Part shown: positions 1-10,493 of the stretch, in pieces
Numbering within the stretch: the first letter of the stretch is position 1
Layout: each line of letters opens with the position of its first letter
DNA from: Littorina saxatilis
Taxonomy: Eukaryota > Mollusca > Gastropoda > Littorinimorpha > Littorinidae
DNA length: 64,000 nucleotides
Direction of reading: 5' to 3'
Assembly: GCF_037325665.1 (NCBI RefSeq)
Contig: NC_090251.1
Span: 22,376,613 to 22,440,612, forward strand
Made by a program: the position numbers and the translations under genes
The notes under the pieces: generated by a model
Told to the model about the DNA's origin: nothing
The model's input: the letters and a program-made list of their open reading frames with translations, nothing else
The model's database searches: none

Positions 1-3000
1 CCATGGCCACGTTGACCTCGCCAGGGACGGCAACTCCGGCCAGCACTAGCAAGCCGCAAAGGCCAATGGGAAACCAGCACAGAAAGTCCGTTGCGGCAAC
101 GGTGATCAGTCTCCGGGCCACGGTCAGATCACGCGACTTGCTGCTTGTTTCTGAGGTCGTCATGGTGTTTTGCTGAACCGACCGGTAAATAGACGCCTGA
201 CCGGCAGCAATGACCATGAAGAGGACGAAGTTGAGAACGATCAGAACACCGAACGCGTAGCCCCGCCCTTGGAAGTCCTGCCTCGTCACAGGCAGCGGGA
301 TGCAGATCCCTGTCTGGCTGTAGAACTGCCAGTGTGACGTCAACGGTAGCAGGGGGACTGCGGCCAGGACAAGTCCGACCACCCAGGCAGCAACACAAGC
401 TGCTAGCGCCGAGCGTCTCCCAAAACGCAGCTCGCTGAAGGGAAAGCGGATGACGACCAACCGGTCAAGCGTGATGAGCAGGATGATGAAGGCCGACACC
501 TCGCTGGACAGCAATGACAGGAAGCCGGCAACCTTGCAGGCCGCACTGTGGGTCCAGGCTGAGTCGTACAACAGGTACTGACCGCGAAACAGCTCGTCGG
601 CCACCCCTATGATCGCCATGTACACACCCATCAGCAGGTCCGCCAGGCTGAGATGGGTGACGAACACGTGGAAGCCAACCTTGGCCACTGCTTTCTGCAC
701 ACACAAGCGCACAATGAAACAGAACGCATTGCCTGACAGCGACATGGCGCTGATGAGCCACAGAAAGCCACGATAGGTTTCTGAACGCAGGAGGTCGTCA
801 CAGGATGACACTTCGCTCTGTGGGGCGGTGCAAAATCGCTGGTTAAAGTTCTGCGGAAGCAGGCGTTGGCAGCAGAGTTTGTAGTTTGGACTAATGATAC
901 TTTGAAGCCCTTCGAGGCCGCGGAACAAGTCGCTAGGAAAATTGAGCACTGGACTGCGTGTCATGTCCAGGACACGAAGAGTCGGAATGAAGCGAAATCC
1001 ATCTGAGCCAATCGTGTGAATGTTGGTGTAAGACAAGTTAAACTTCTGCAACAGTGGAAACCTGGAAAATGATTTGCTTTGGAATATCTCCAGAGAAGTT
1101 TGAGACAGATCGACAGATTCAAGCGTGACCTGTTGCAACTTTGATGGTGTACTGAAAAGGCTCTTCACGGGATTTCCCCCAAGCTTAAGAACTCGAGCAT
1201 TTTCCATCGACAGAAACACATTCACGTCGAGTGTTTCTACGTCGTTGTAGCTCAAGTCCATATAACGAAGGTTGGGCAGGTGAACAGAAGGTACATGCGT
1301 CAAGCCACACTTATCCAGGATAAGATGAATCAGGTAAAAGTTGGTGTTTAACGCAGAGACTGTCAGGCCTGAACCACTGGCCTTCAGGTAACGGAGCTGA
1401 GGGAAATCACAAGCAGAGAAAGGATGTGTGCACACAAAAGCGTGACCATGACACAGACATCCCCCAGGACAGGTCAAGCCACACAACACCTCGTCGTCGT
1501 GCTGCGGACACTGGGGCCAGCCGTCACACAGGTGGTCAGGGTGCACACACACGCTGGACGCACGACAGCGGTAGAAACCCGGACACGTCACCTCCTCGCA
1601 GCCCTCTTCGTCCTCACGGCCCAGACAGTCGTAGAAACCGTTGCAGCGCGTGTAGACAGGCAGGCAGTAGTTGTGCGCACCAGGGCAGCGATAGTGAGTG
1701 TCGGGACAAGACTCGTTGGCTTCCATCGTGGTGAAAGAGAAGCTCCCCTTGCTGCCAAGGGTTATTATGGCAGGGGGGCTTGGGGATGGTGCAGCCACAG
1801 ACCTGAACTGGTTCCCGCAATCCCTTTCATCTGAGCCATCCGCGCAGTGTGACAACAAGTCACAGCGTGATTCGTACGTCACACACTGCCCGCACGAACA
1901 CCGAAAGCCATCGCACGGCGGGTGTTTGCAGAAATATTCGTCGGATCTGTCGGCGCAGTCATCTCTGCAGTCACATACCTGAGTAAAATGAATCGTGGTG
2001 TCGCCTTTGTCGCACTCAAACATGCCAACTGACACAGCGGTTTCTGTGTGAATGTGACGCCCAACTACATCTTTGTTTGGAAATTCACAGACAGACACAG
2101 ACTCGCTCTGCCCACAATGTCCTTTTACGTCACACGACAGAAACAGGTGTGTCACGTGACCATCTGGGCATTTCACAAATGTTTGATTGAAGTTCTCGTA
2201 ACTTTCTGTTACGTTTGGATCTTGGTATAAGGATATGCCCTCAGGATTTATGTTTGAATCAGAATGTTGTATCTCACACACCCCATCATAAACTCTTTTG
2301 CTTAAGAAATATGAGCATTCTTTCCATCGGAAGTGGAAAGGGCCGTGGTCCCAGTATACGAGACAGAGTCGATCCTCGCCGAAGAGAGCAGCCTCGCGAG
2401 GCTGTCCAGTGTACGTGTTGTACAGCACAGACTTGTCATCGCCTACCCACACGTACCTGTACACATTAGGTATCGTGACGTCGCCGTAGGTCATGCCGGT
2501 GTGAACCCCCATGGATTTTGTTTCACCAGTCTGAAACAGTTTGGAGAAGTCTGCCAGCTCTGCGAGACTTTTTATGGTGACTAAGTTCCCACCCAGGTGA
2601 CGACAGTAGCTGCGGAACCCGTCATAAGGATTAGGTAGCCACGGTTTGAGGTCGGCCAAGACAGTTCGGCTCACGTGCACCAAACACTTGTTGCCGGACG
2701 CTACTTTCCCCTTGCAAGCCACGCTGCTGTAAGGACAGTGGTGAGTCTCGTCCCGTCCGTCCTGACACTCTGTTCGCAGATTGCAGTCCAGGTGGTGACG
2801 AAAGGCGGAGTAGTACGCCACAGAACAGTCGAACAAACCGTTACCCAGCTTCGGTGGCGTCTCTGTGACGGGATGAAAGGAAAAGGACATGTTGAATCCG
2901 GTCCTGGTGGACTTCTTCACGCAGCGATCCACATGCAGTCGAATGGCTACTGCAGACGTTTTGTACACTCCTGCCGATGAGAAATCAGTGGCTTTTTGCT

Positions 3001-3708
3001 TTGACCCCACAATTGACAGTTCCAGTGGAGGGGACCTTGGCCGAAATTTAGGAGAACAAACGTCTACACGCTGAAAGCTTATCATGACGACGTGACCATC
3101 GGGAACAGTCAGTTCTTTCGTGACGTCCACGCCCCACGGAAGTCTGCTGATTCCGTCATAGCCTGGTGACGTCATGTATCCGCTCCGCCATGTTGTCATG
3201 GTGATCGGTAGAACATTTTTCAAGTTGTGGGATGAAGCAATAAACGTTACTTGATACCCATACGAACCCTTAAGACTTCCGAAATGTTCGAAATAAAGGT
3301 GATTAGCCCGACTAAAAATGACCGGGATGGGTGAATCGTACCAGATAGAGTCTTCTAAAAACGGTCTGCCACTTGGTTCAAACTTGCTTGTAACTCTAAC
3401 GACGTTGTCCACCAAGCTGTCGTCAATGGGAAGAAGCAGACCTCTTGGTTGTGTGAGCTCAACAACAGCTTGAACAAAAAGGCCCTGGGGAACTTGGATG
3501 TGCAGAATGCAGTCCTCGAAGTTTCCTATCTTGTTTTCTATCACCGTGTAAGTCCACAAAACAACTCCTTCTTGGGCAGAAATGTTGTGCTGTAGACAGC
3601 CTTCAGCAAGAAAACTCGGCCCCGGAGAAGACTTGCTTGCCTTCAATGGTTGGTTCTCACGTCCAAGAGAAGTGGTAGCGGCTGCGACAAGGGAATTGCG
3701 ACACGGTT
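1..3708 (-). CDS. LDLa/C-type-lectin/LRR G-protein-coupled receptor, GRL101-like (paralogue A, C-terminus beyond window)
   Basis: One minus-strand frame is open from the TAA at 3,706-3,708 to the left edge, over 1,230 codons; it has no stop in the window. Domains in order: a CUB-like region (about 3,590-2,850), one LDLa-like module near 2,800, a C-type-lectin-like domain (about 2,730-2,260), several LDLa modules (about 2,000-1,480) with the SDE and DDE acidic motifs, a cysteine-rich LRR cap, LRRs (about 1,400-920), a hinge reading PNYKLCC, then class A transmembrane helices from about 770 downward. TM3 ends in LDRL rather than DRY, and TM6 carries CWFP, the usual CWxP switch. The family couples large ligand- or lipoprotein-binding ectodomains to G proteins at the cell surface; ligand unknown. 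It lies head-to-tail with paralogue B, 1 kb away. No ATG opens the frame, so either an upstream exon exists (an acceptor-like CAG lies near 3,686) or the N-terminus is damaged. Architecture is seen; function is family inference. Confidence 0.87.
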
Positions 3709-3880
3709 ACATTAATGTTGCCGTGTTTTCAAACATCAAAAATGTCGCATTTTCCACGCATAGCCACATCGGTTGAAGGGACGTTACAAAAAACAACAAC
3801 CAACCAACCAGTTGTATTTTCACGTTCTGAATTTGTACATATGCAAAAGGTTTTGTTAGACAGTTTTAGGTGTGTCCACG
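3709..3880 (-). other. Possible N-terminal/signal-peptide segment of GPCR paralogue A
   Basis: Upstream of the in-frame TAA the same frame reads a hydrophobic stretch (QLVGWLLFFVTSLQP) that resembles a secretory signal, without its own ATG. An acceptor-like TTCAG lies just before it. This may be the true N-terminal exon or part of it, with the stop removed by an intron I could not phase, or the remnant of a broken start. Long GPCRs of this family need a signal peptide and the main frame lacks one, which is why the segment is worth noting. Confidence 0.35.
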
Positions 3881-4070
3881 TAACATTACTCACGAAACAA
3901 TACCAACAGTGGGCACCCGGACCAACCTTTTTCAACGAGGACAAACTGCTATTTGACGAGTCTCAGTGTCCATCATCCGGCCGAACATCTTGCATTTTGT
4001 CACTTGCAGGACATTATCCACAAAATGACTTTTGTTTTCTGTAATGTGCATGAGACGACAGGGTGAAACT

Positions 4071-4072
<2 letters not shown>

Positions 4073-4154
<82 letters not shown>

Positions 4155-4200
4155 ATTACTGACTACATTTATTTTATATTGATAAAAGGTTTAAGGCACC
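4073..4200. repeat. (GA)n microsatellite abutting a LINE-like 3' end
   Basis: About 78 bp of pure GA (4,073-4,150) is followed by a degenerate stretch (TTTATATTGATAAAAGG and onward) resembling the antisense 3' ends of the LINEs at 22,250 and 30,811. The same order, GA array then LINE tail, recurs at those loci. Confidence 0.7.
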
Positions 4201-4341
4201 GACCCTTTTCAAACAACCTATCCTTACACGAATAATACGGTCAACGCCAGATCAGAACAGTCATATACTCAAAGATGACCGACTGACGTCTGACGCGTAA
4301 GAGTCGTTTGTTAAAATTACAGCTAGTTTGTAATCAAAAAT

Positions 4342-4553
4342 CAAGAAAGGTAGGTTGTTGGAACGTTATTGACAAAACAATACATTCACAAATATTTCGA
4401 CCCAACGGTCTTTTAAGTGAACAGACAAACAAATATTCACACAAAACTTATCTTAATAGAATCAGTTTTCGCCCACTCGTCAGGAAGCCGAGCGCATGAA
4501 TTCAACAACCAAACAACCAAACAAACAAACGTTCCAACAACCTACCTTTCTTG
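4342..4553. mobile_element. 212-bp MITE with 24-bp perfect terminal inverted repeats
   Basis: The first 24 bases, beginning CAAGAAAGGTAGG, recur as an exact inverted copy at 4,530-4,553. No coding capacity. A second, one-sided copy of the same end lies at 25,038, so this is a family. It sits between the two GPCR genes, downstream of paralogue B. Superfamily not determined: no clear target duplication was seen. Confidence 0.75.
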
Positions 4554-4698
4554 TTCTTTTATTCAGAATTTTGGAACGTTGGCAGTCTTTGTTTTTGGAT
4601 GAGCTAGTTTGTAGACACGAAAATTAGCTTAAACCAACAACATAAACAAATTGTAAAAGAAGATGTTTGCTTTAACAGTGATTCCGTTTGTAGCACAC

Positions 4699-7600
4699 TT
4701 AATTTGAAGCTGATATTCCTTTCTGACGACTAACGCGAGACTTAAGGAGGTTCAAAAGCTTCGCTTCGCGTTTGACTCCAGCGCGTTCGGACACGACACT
4801 CATGGTGTACAGAAGAGGGTTCAGTGCAGCATTCAAGGGCAAGACATAGACAGCCATGATCACATCTGTGTCTTCGCTACTGGCTGTGACGCTGACAAAC
4901 CCAGCAAGACAGTGAATGCCGAGCGATATGTGTGTAAGACTGTTAGTGATTGCCAGGCCCATCAGCCGTTTCGATAAAACCATGTTCTCGGAAGTTTTCT
5001 CCAGCTTCACTTTCATACTGTCTTTGTGTACAATTCTGTAAATCAAACCTAGGCCCATCAGTGACGCAAGACCCAAGCTGAGATGAAAGCACGTGTGAAG
5101 AGCAACCCAGTAGAACCGTCCTTCAAATCCCGGCTTTGCTGCAGAAATGGGAATGCAAATGTCAGACTGTTTGTAGAACTCCCAACGTGACGTCATGGGT
5201 AGCATAGGCGTGGTGGTCAACACAAAAGCAACAATCCACGTCATCATGGATGCCGCTGTAGCTGACCGTCTCCCAAAATGAAGCTGTGTCCAGGGAAAGT
5301 GGAGGACAATGAAGCGATCGAGAGTCAGGAGAAAGATGACCATGACTGACGCCTCACTGGACAGCAAGGAAAGAAAGCCAGCCACTCTACAGGCCACGCT
5401 GCTCTTCCACGCAGTCTCCTTCTCCAGGTAGCTTCCTGCGAACATCAGATCGGCCGCAGACACGATACCCAAGTAGATGCTCATGATCAAGTTGGCAACG
5501 TTCAGATTCGTGACGAACACGCTGTGTCCACTTCTTGCTGAGGGCGCGTCTCGCACACAGCAACTGCGTTTCGCTATGCAGAGCGAATTGCAAATCAGCG
5601 CAAGCAAGGCTGTGACGGAAAAATAGAACTGATGAGATCTTGATCTCAACAATCGTTCGCAAGAGGACAGCTTGCTTTGAGAGGTCACGCAGATGGGTCT
5701 ACGTAGCTGCGTGGGCAGAATGTTCTCACAGCACAGTCTGTAGTTTGGCGTGAACACAATACGGAGCTGAGTCAGTGCGCTGAACACGTTGGCAGGGAAA
5801 TGTTCTACTGGACTTCCCCTGAGGTCAAGCTCGGCCAGCTGCGGTGTGCTGCCAAACCCTTCTTCGCCCAAAGTGTGCACGTTTGTAAACGAAATATTCA
5901 GATGTTGCACGCGATGGAAAGCTACTAAAACACGACCGTCATACTGAGAAAGTCTCGTTTGTGAAAGATCTAAGGTTTCAAGGTTGTCTAATCTGTGTCT
6001 AGTCGCAGCATTTGTAATGACGGAGATGGGGTTATTTGAAAGGTGCAGGGATTTCAAATTGCCGAAGCCAAGGAAAACTCCGATGTTAATAAATGTCAGG
6101 TTGTTTTCGCGTAAGTCTAGAATCCTCAGGTTTCCCAAAGCAACCCGTGTAAGGGAGTCTATATGACATCTGACAAGAATAAGACAAACCAGTTCATCAT
6201 TGTGCTTGACATCTGATAGTGTCATACCAGAACCACTGGCGTCAAGGTAACGTAGTTCAGGGACAGCTGAAGGACTGAACAGCTTGTGACACAGCAAAGA
6301 AAGACCTTGACACAGACATCCCTCAGGACAGGTCAAGCCACACAGCAGCTCGTCGTCATGCTGCGGACACTGCGGCCAGCCGTCACACAGGTGGTCAGGG
6401 TGCACACACATGCTGGACGCACGACAGCGGTAGAAACCCGGACACGTCACCTCCTCGCAGCCCTCTTCGTCCTCACGACCCAGACAGTCGTAGAAACCGT
6501 TGCAGCGCGTGTAGACAGGCAGGCAGTAGTTCTGTTTGCTTGGGCAGCGATAATGAGTGTCGGGGCAGGACTGGTTGGGGCTCATTTCCATTTGTTTGAA
6601 GCCGCCTTTGCCGTCAAAGTGGATGGCTGCTGGTGGCGGAACTAAGGCCTGCGGTTGATTGACTGGGTCAGTGTTCCCATATCGTTTAACTAGACACCGG
6701 TAAGGCTCGTCCGTCCTGTCCAGGCAGTCGTCCAACTGATCGCACTCTTTGCCCCGAGGGACGCACTGACCATTAGAGCACTGAAACTGATCACATGGCG
6801 GTCGCCGGCAGAAATACTCGTCGGACTGGTCTTGGCAGTCGTTTTTATAGTCACACACCAGGGTGTAGGGAATCGTGATGACGTTGTCATCGCAAACAAA
6901 CATGGCCACTGAGAATGAGCTTGAGAAACTGGTAAACGGGCAGCGAAAAACGGGGGCTTCCACACCACAGCGACTTTTCATATCGCAAGAAAGAAAATCG
7001 TGTGTGAAGTGTTCTTCCGGACAATCAGTGAGTGATATATTCAATCTGGTGCGCACCGCGGAAGACTTTGTGGGCATCGAAATGTTAATTGGATGAACGA
7101 TGACTTGTGTTGTCGAAGGTAACCTTGTTTCACATACCGCTCCATTCATTTCAAAATCGGAAAAATCGCACTGCCGAAACACTAGTGCTCTTCTATACGG
7201 GTTGTACGCGAGGCAGATAAAGTACGACGCAGAATAGAGTTCGTCCACCAAGGGTACATCTTTCGGAAAGTAGATCAGCGTCTTGTCAATCCAGCGTAGA
7301 CTTGTTCTATATATTGCCGGAGTCCCACGACCCCAACCACGCAATGCCCCGATATAAACGTCGGCGAAAATCCGTTTGCCGAAGCGAAACAGCTGTTCGA
7401 AATCCGTCCAATCCTTTTCGTTTTTGATCATAGCCGGCTGCGCTCCGATTTTCCAACACTCGGTTGCTGCTCTCTCCCAGTTGTACGGCATAGTATCATC
7501 AGACCCCGAAGCCGGTTTGTACCTGCTTCGTGCGTAAAAGTAGCACTTGCGGGTGGAAGCCACTTTGCCCGGGCAGGCGGGGCTGCTGAAAGGACAGTGC

Positions 7601-9225
7601 GTTTCGTCTTGCCCCCCGTCACACTCGGGCTCCAGGTTACAGTGCAGGTGTTGGGAGAAGCTGGGGTAGTGGTCCACGGAGCAGTTGAACAAGCCGCTGG
7701 CAAGCTGCACGGGTGTGATGTTAGGGGCGTGGAACGAGAACAGCATTTGGAAGCCGGTAGGAGTCTCGCTGGCTGTATATTCGGTGTAAGAGCTGTGCAT
7801 TTGAAGGCGTAAACGCGATGCCGTATACACTCGGGCTGGGATCACCTTGTCGCTGCACTTTCTCCACGCTTTTCTCTCGGTTGCGTTCTTGTCTGTCACG
7901 TAGAGATCCACGTAAGAATCGCACCTAACCTGGAACTTATCAATGTCAAACTTGAGAAAACTGACCATGACGTCGGCCCATTTCGGAATGTCTATCTCCC
8001 CCCAGTTGTCCAGAGCCTGCGGGTAGCCTCGGACACCGTCATAGCCCAGTGACGTCATGTAGCCGGTGCGTGATGACGTTTTCACCACGGGCAAAGTTAG
8101 TGCCCATGAAAGTTCCCTGGCCTGAATCTTCATTGTGTAATTTGACCTCTCCATGCCTCGGAGGCCGTTTTCCATCATCTCGACATGCAGCTGATTTCTC
8201 GTTGTTACTGTCAGAGAAAAGGGTAGTTGGCCATGATCATAATCGCACTCGGTACACAACTCAGTTCTCCGCTGCACATTGCTTTGCTGCTGTCTGTAGT
8301 AGACCCTGATCATAGTTTCAGTGTCACCCGAAAGGGTGCCCGTCTTGTTGATCTCTACCACTAAGCAAGACCCTTCAGGGCCTTGGACGTAAAAACTACA
8401 CCGCGAGCTACGCCCTACTATATGAAGATCCTCCCTGGCTAGTACCTCATACACTATCCCTCTGGAGACATTGAGGACAACCCCGTCGAGCAAGCAGTCA
8501 GGTGTCAGTATGAATGCTTCAGCCCTCTGCTTGAAGTCGACTAGGGACTGCTCGACTGTCGGGGAGTAGGTGCTGCTTGGTGGAAAATGAGTGACAAACG
8601 TTCCTTCCACCGGTTTCGTCATTTGAGAGTGGTTTCCACTTTGTAATATTGCCTGTGTGACGGAGTTTCCGGCCTCAACGTTTGACGTCATTTGAGACTG
8701 GTGTTCGATTTGTGGAAAATCCTGCATGACAGTGTTTCCCTCAACGGCTGACGTCATTTGAGAGTGGTGTTCAGTTTGTGGAAAAGTCTGCATGACAGTG
8801 TTTTCCTCAACGTTTGCCGTCATTTGAGAGTGATGTTCAGTTTGTGGAAAAGCCCGCATGACAGTGTTTTCCTCAACGGCTGACGTCATTTGAGAGTGGT
8901 GTTCAGTTTGTGGAAGGGCATGTGTAACAGACGAGCTGGTGGTGAAGTCTTGAGGTGCGTCTAGTGTGACGTCCACAGACTGAACACCACTCCCAGGTAA
9001 TATAAAACGATGTGAGAACTTTTCATCCCAATAATCTTCCTTGAGATGCTCCCCTCCAGGCGATGTGTCCGTCCTTCGTAGTATTAGAGAGCTTTCTGTC
9101 TGCTTCTGGCTGTATGCAATGTTGAAAAAAACAAATGCCACCACCGTGAACACCCCGAGGCACCTGAGACTATGTTGCAAAGAAGGAAGGCGATTCCCGG
9201 AGCATTCGTAATCTTTGCAAAGCAT
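4699..9225 (-). CDS. LDLa/C-type-lectin/LRR G-protein-coupled receptor, GRL101-like (paralogue B, complete, single exon)
   Basis: A 1,508-codon intronless frame from ATG at 9,225 to a stop at 4,699. Residues 20-39 form a signal peptide or anchor. Residues 101-210 are five 21-residue repeats. Residues 244-500 hold CUB-like domains, 515-545 an LDLa-like module, and 561-700 a C-type-lectin-like domain. Four LDLa modules follow between 735 and 962 (for example QDQSDEYFC and GREDEEGC). An LRR cap is at 964-980, LRRs run to 1,155, the hinge is PNYRLCC, and seven helices lie at about 1,198-1,475. TM7 has NPLLY. TM3 has LDRF in place of DRY, and TM6 (about 1,400-1,425) has no CWxP, unlike paralogue A. 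Expected role: plasma-membrane receptor signalling through G proteins, with the ectodomain binding an unknown ligand. The ATG precedes the signal sequence directly. An AT-rich TTTTAAAA about 55 bp upstream could serve the promoter. Confidence 0.93.
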   Translation of the reverse strand: MLCKDYECSGNRLPSLQHSLRCLGVFTVVAFVFFNIAYSQKQTESSLILRRTDTSPGGEHLKEDYWDEKFSHRFILPGSGVQSVDVTLDAPQDFTTSSSVTHALPQTEHHSQMTSAVEENTVMRAFPQTEHHSQMTANVEENTVMQTFPQTEHHSQMTSAVEGNTVMQDFPQIEHQSQMTSNVEAGNSVTQAILQSGNHSQMTKPVEGTFVTHFPPSSTYSPTVEQSLVDFKQRAEAFILTPDCLLDGVVLNVSRGIVYEVLAREDLHIVGRSSRCSFYVQGPEGSCLVVEINKTGTLSGDTETMIRVYYRQQQSNVQRRTELCTECDYDHGQLPFSLTVTTRNQLHVEMMENGLRGMERSNYTMKIQARELSWALTLPVVKTSSRTGYMTSLGYDGVRGYPQALDNWGEIDIPKWADVMVSFLKFDIDKFQVRCDSYVDLYVTDKNATERKAWRKCSDKVIPARVYTASRLRLQMHSSYTEYTASETPTGFQMLFSFHAPNITPVQLASGLFNCSVDHYPSFSQHLHCNLEPECDGGQDETHCPFSSPACPGKVASTRKCYFYARSRYKPASGSDDTMPYNWERAATECWKIGAQPAMIKNEKDWTDFEQLFRFGKRIFADVYIGALRGWGRGTPAIYRTSLRWIDKTLIYFPKDVPLVDELYSASYFICLAYNPYRRALVFRQCDFSDFEMNGAVCETRLPSTTQVIVHPINISMPTKSSAVRTRLNISLTDCPEEHFTHDFLSCDMKSRCGVEAPVFRCPFTSFSSSFSVAMFVCDDNVITIPYTLVCDYKNDCQDQSDEYFCRRPPCDQFQCSNGQCVPRGKECDQLDDCLDRTDEPYRCLVKRYGNTDPVNQPQALVPPPAAIHFDGKGGFKQMEMSPNQSCPDTHYRCPSKQNYCLPVYTRCNGFYDCLGREDEEGCEEVTCPGFYRCRASSMCVHPDHLCDGWPQCPQHDDELLCGLTCPEGCLCQGLSLLCHKLFSPSAVPELRYLDASGSGMTLSDVKHNDELVCLILVRCHIDSLTRVALGNLRILDLRENNLTFINIGVFLGFGNLKSLHLSNNPISVITNAATRHRLDNLETLDLSQTRLSQYDGRVLVAFHRVQHLNISFTNVHTLGEEGFGSTPQLAELDLRGSPVEHFPANVFSALTQLRIVFTPNYRLCCENILPTQLRRPICVTSQSKLSSCERLLRSRSHQFYFSVTALLALICNSLCIAKRSCCVRDAPSARSGHSVFVTNLNVANLIMSIYLGIVSAADLMFAGSYLEKETAWKSSVACRVAGFLSLLSSEASVMVIFLLTLDRFIVLHFPWTQLHFGRRSATAASMMTWIVAFVLTTTPMLPMTSRWEFYKQSDICIPISAAKPGFEGRFYWVALHTCFHLSLGLASLMGLGLIYRIVHKDSMKVKLEKTSENMVLSKRLMGLAITNSLTHISLGIHCLAGFVSVTASSEDTDVIMAVYVLPLNAALNPLLYTMSVVSERAGVKREAKLLNLLKSRVSRQKGISASN
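8595..8925 (-). repeat. Coding minisatellite, five 63-bp units in GPCR B
   Basis: Five in-frame 21-residue units with core PQTEHHSQMT followed by VEENTV lie between the signal anchor and the first CUB-like region. The first three are nearly identical and the last two are diverged. The stretch is Thr/Ser/His/Gln-rich and probably a flexible, possibly glycosylated stalk. Copy number is likely variable between individuals (inference). Confidence 0.85.
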
Positions 9226-9479
9226 ATTTCTGTTCTGAACTTGCGAGGTTTATTCTCTGATCATGTACAAGCTTACCTTGCTTTTAAAAGCGTTGTCAGT
9301 GGCGCTGTCTTTATGACAGTGGACAAGAAACTGAAAGCACGTTAACATCTTACACGGACGTTCAACTAAAAGATTGAAAGAAAAACAAGTTTTCTTAAAA
9401 CATGTCACTGATTTATGGCGGTGGATTGTTTATGGTATCAGACTATTAGCGCTTTCGATAACCCGGCAATTTCATATGC

Positions 9480-9622
9480 TCTCACACGCACACACAAATA
9501 CGCACGCATACATACACACCCACACCCACAACTACGCACACACAAAACTACACACACACAAACACACACAACTACGCACACACAAACATACACACACACA
9601 CTGGCTAGGAGAAGACTGATGC

Positions 9623-9653
<31 letters not shown>
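9480..9653. repeat. (CA)n then (TG)n microsatellites
   Basis: Interrupted CA repeats (9,483-9,601) are followed by pure TG (9,625-9,652). Open frames here are dipeptide artefacts. The flanking 9,660-9,918 is AT-rich with nothing recognised. Confidence 0.85.
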
Positions 9654-9655
<2 letters not shown>

Positions 9656-9918
9656 TGTTCACAATGCTATATTTCTTCCATATCTCCAGCAGTCGTTCAT
9701 ATATTTAGGTAGTATATGTGTCAGTTTATACGATGTGATATATGTAGGTATTTCATTATCCATTTATTTTTCTTTCACCAAACAGTTTGACTTATTGGTT
9801 TAGATAGTATTCATTTTATGAAGCTAATTACTTAAGTCTTCATTTATTTGTTATCAAGCATTTTGACTTATTGGTTCAGCCCTGACATCACTGAGAGCGG
9901 GGAGCCGTGCCGATGTAG

Positions 9919-10214
9919 CAGTGGACTCCTTCTATTGCCTGTATGATCTGTATGTGAACGGTTAGGACCAGTGTTTCTTCGCGACCAATCTGCCTCGGTC
10001 GTTATCTTTTCAGGAAGTCTTTGAGGCAGGAGACTAACCCAGACAGGTAGAGTGGTGTTTGTTTATTATCAGTGGACTTCTCCCATTGCTTCATCTCCTG
10101 ACCTGTAGGTGAACAGTTAGGACCAGAGTTTCGTCATCAACAATTTCCCTCAGTCGTGTGCTCTTTAAGATGATCTTTTAAGCAGGAGTTGTATTAAACA
10201 GGTAAAGTGGTGTG
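9919..10214. repeat. Diverged tandem duplication, period about 151 bp
   Basis: Two successive blocks, each starting CAGTGGACT and containing a GTTAGGACCAG core then a GCAGGAG segment and an AGTGGTGT end, lie at 9,919-10,069 and 10,070-10,214. They have clearly diverged with age. A TG microsatellite follows (10,207-10,274). No coding sense. Confidence 0.6.
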
Positions 10215-10232
10215 TGTCTGGTGTGTGTGTGG

Positions 10233-10264
<32 letters not shown>

Positions 10265-10493
10265 TGTGTGTGTGTCCGTCAGTTATAGCTGTTTGTATCT
10301 TTGTTTATTTGCTGTGTGTGCATACCCTATCGCTTTTATCAGTGCGGCGTGAATGCGGAGGACACAGTTCAATCAAAATAGATCAGGATGGTAGGTAGTC
10401 TAATGTGTTGTAAATTAAACCCGCATTAATGTTACGGAGAATAAAGACAACAGGTAATGTGATAATGTGAACATGTGTATCTTACATTGCAGA

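Noticed and set aside
1424-1834. 136-codon plus-strand frame opposite the LDLa modules (and its equivalent at 6,286-6,645)
   Set aside because: Antisense shadow of a cysteine-rich coding region; no domain and no start context.
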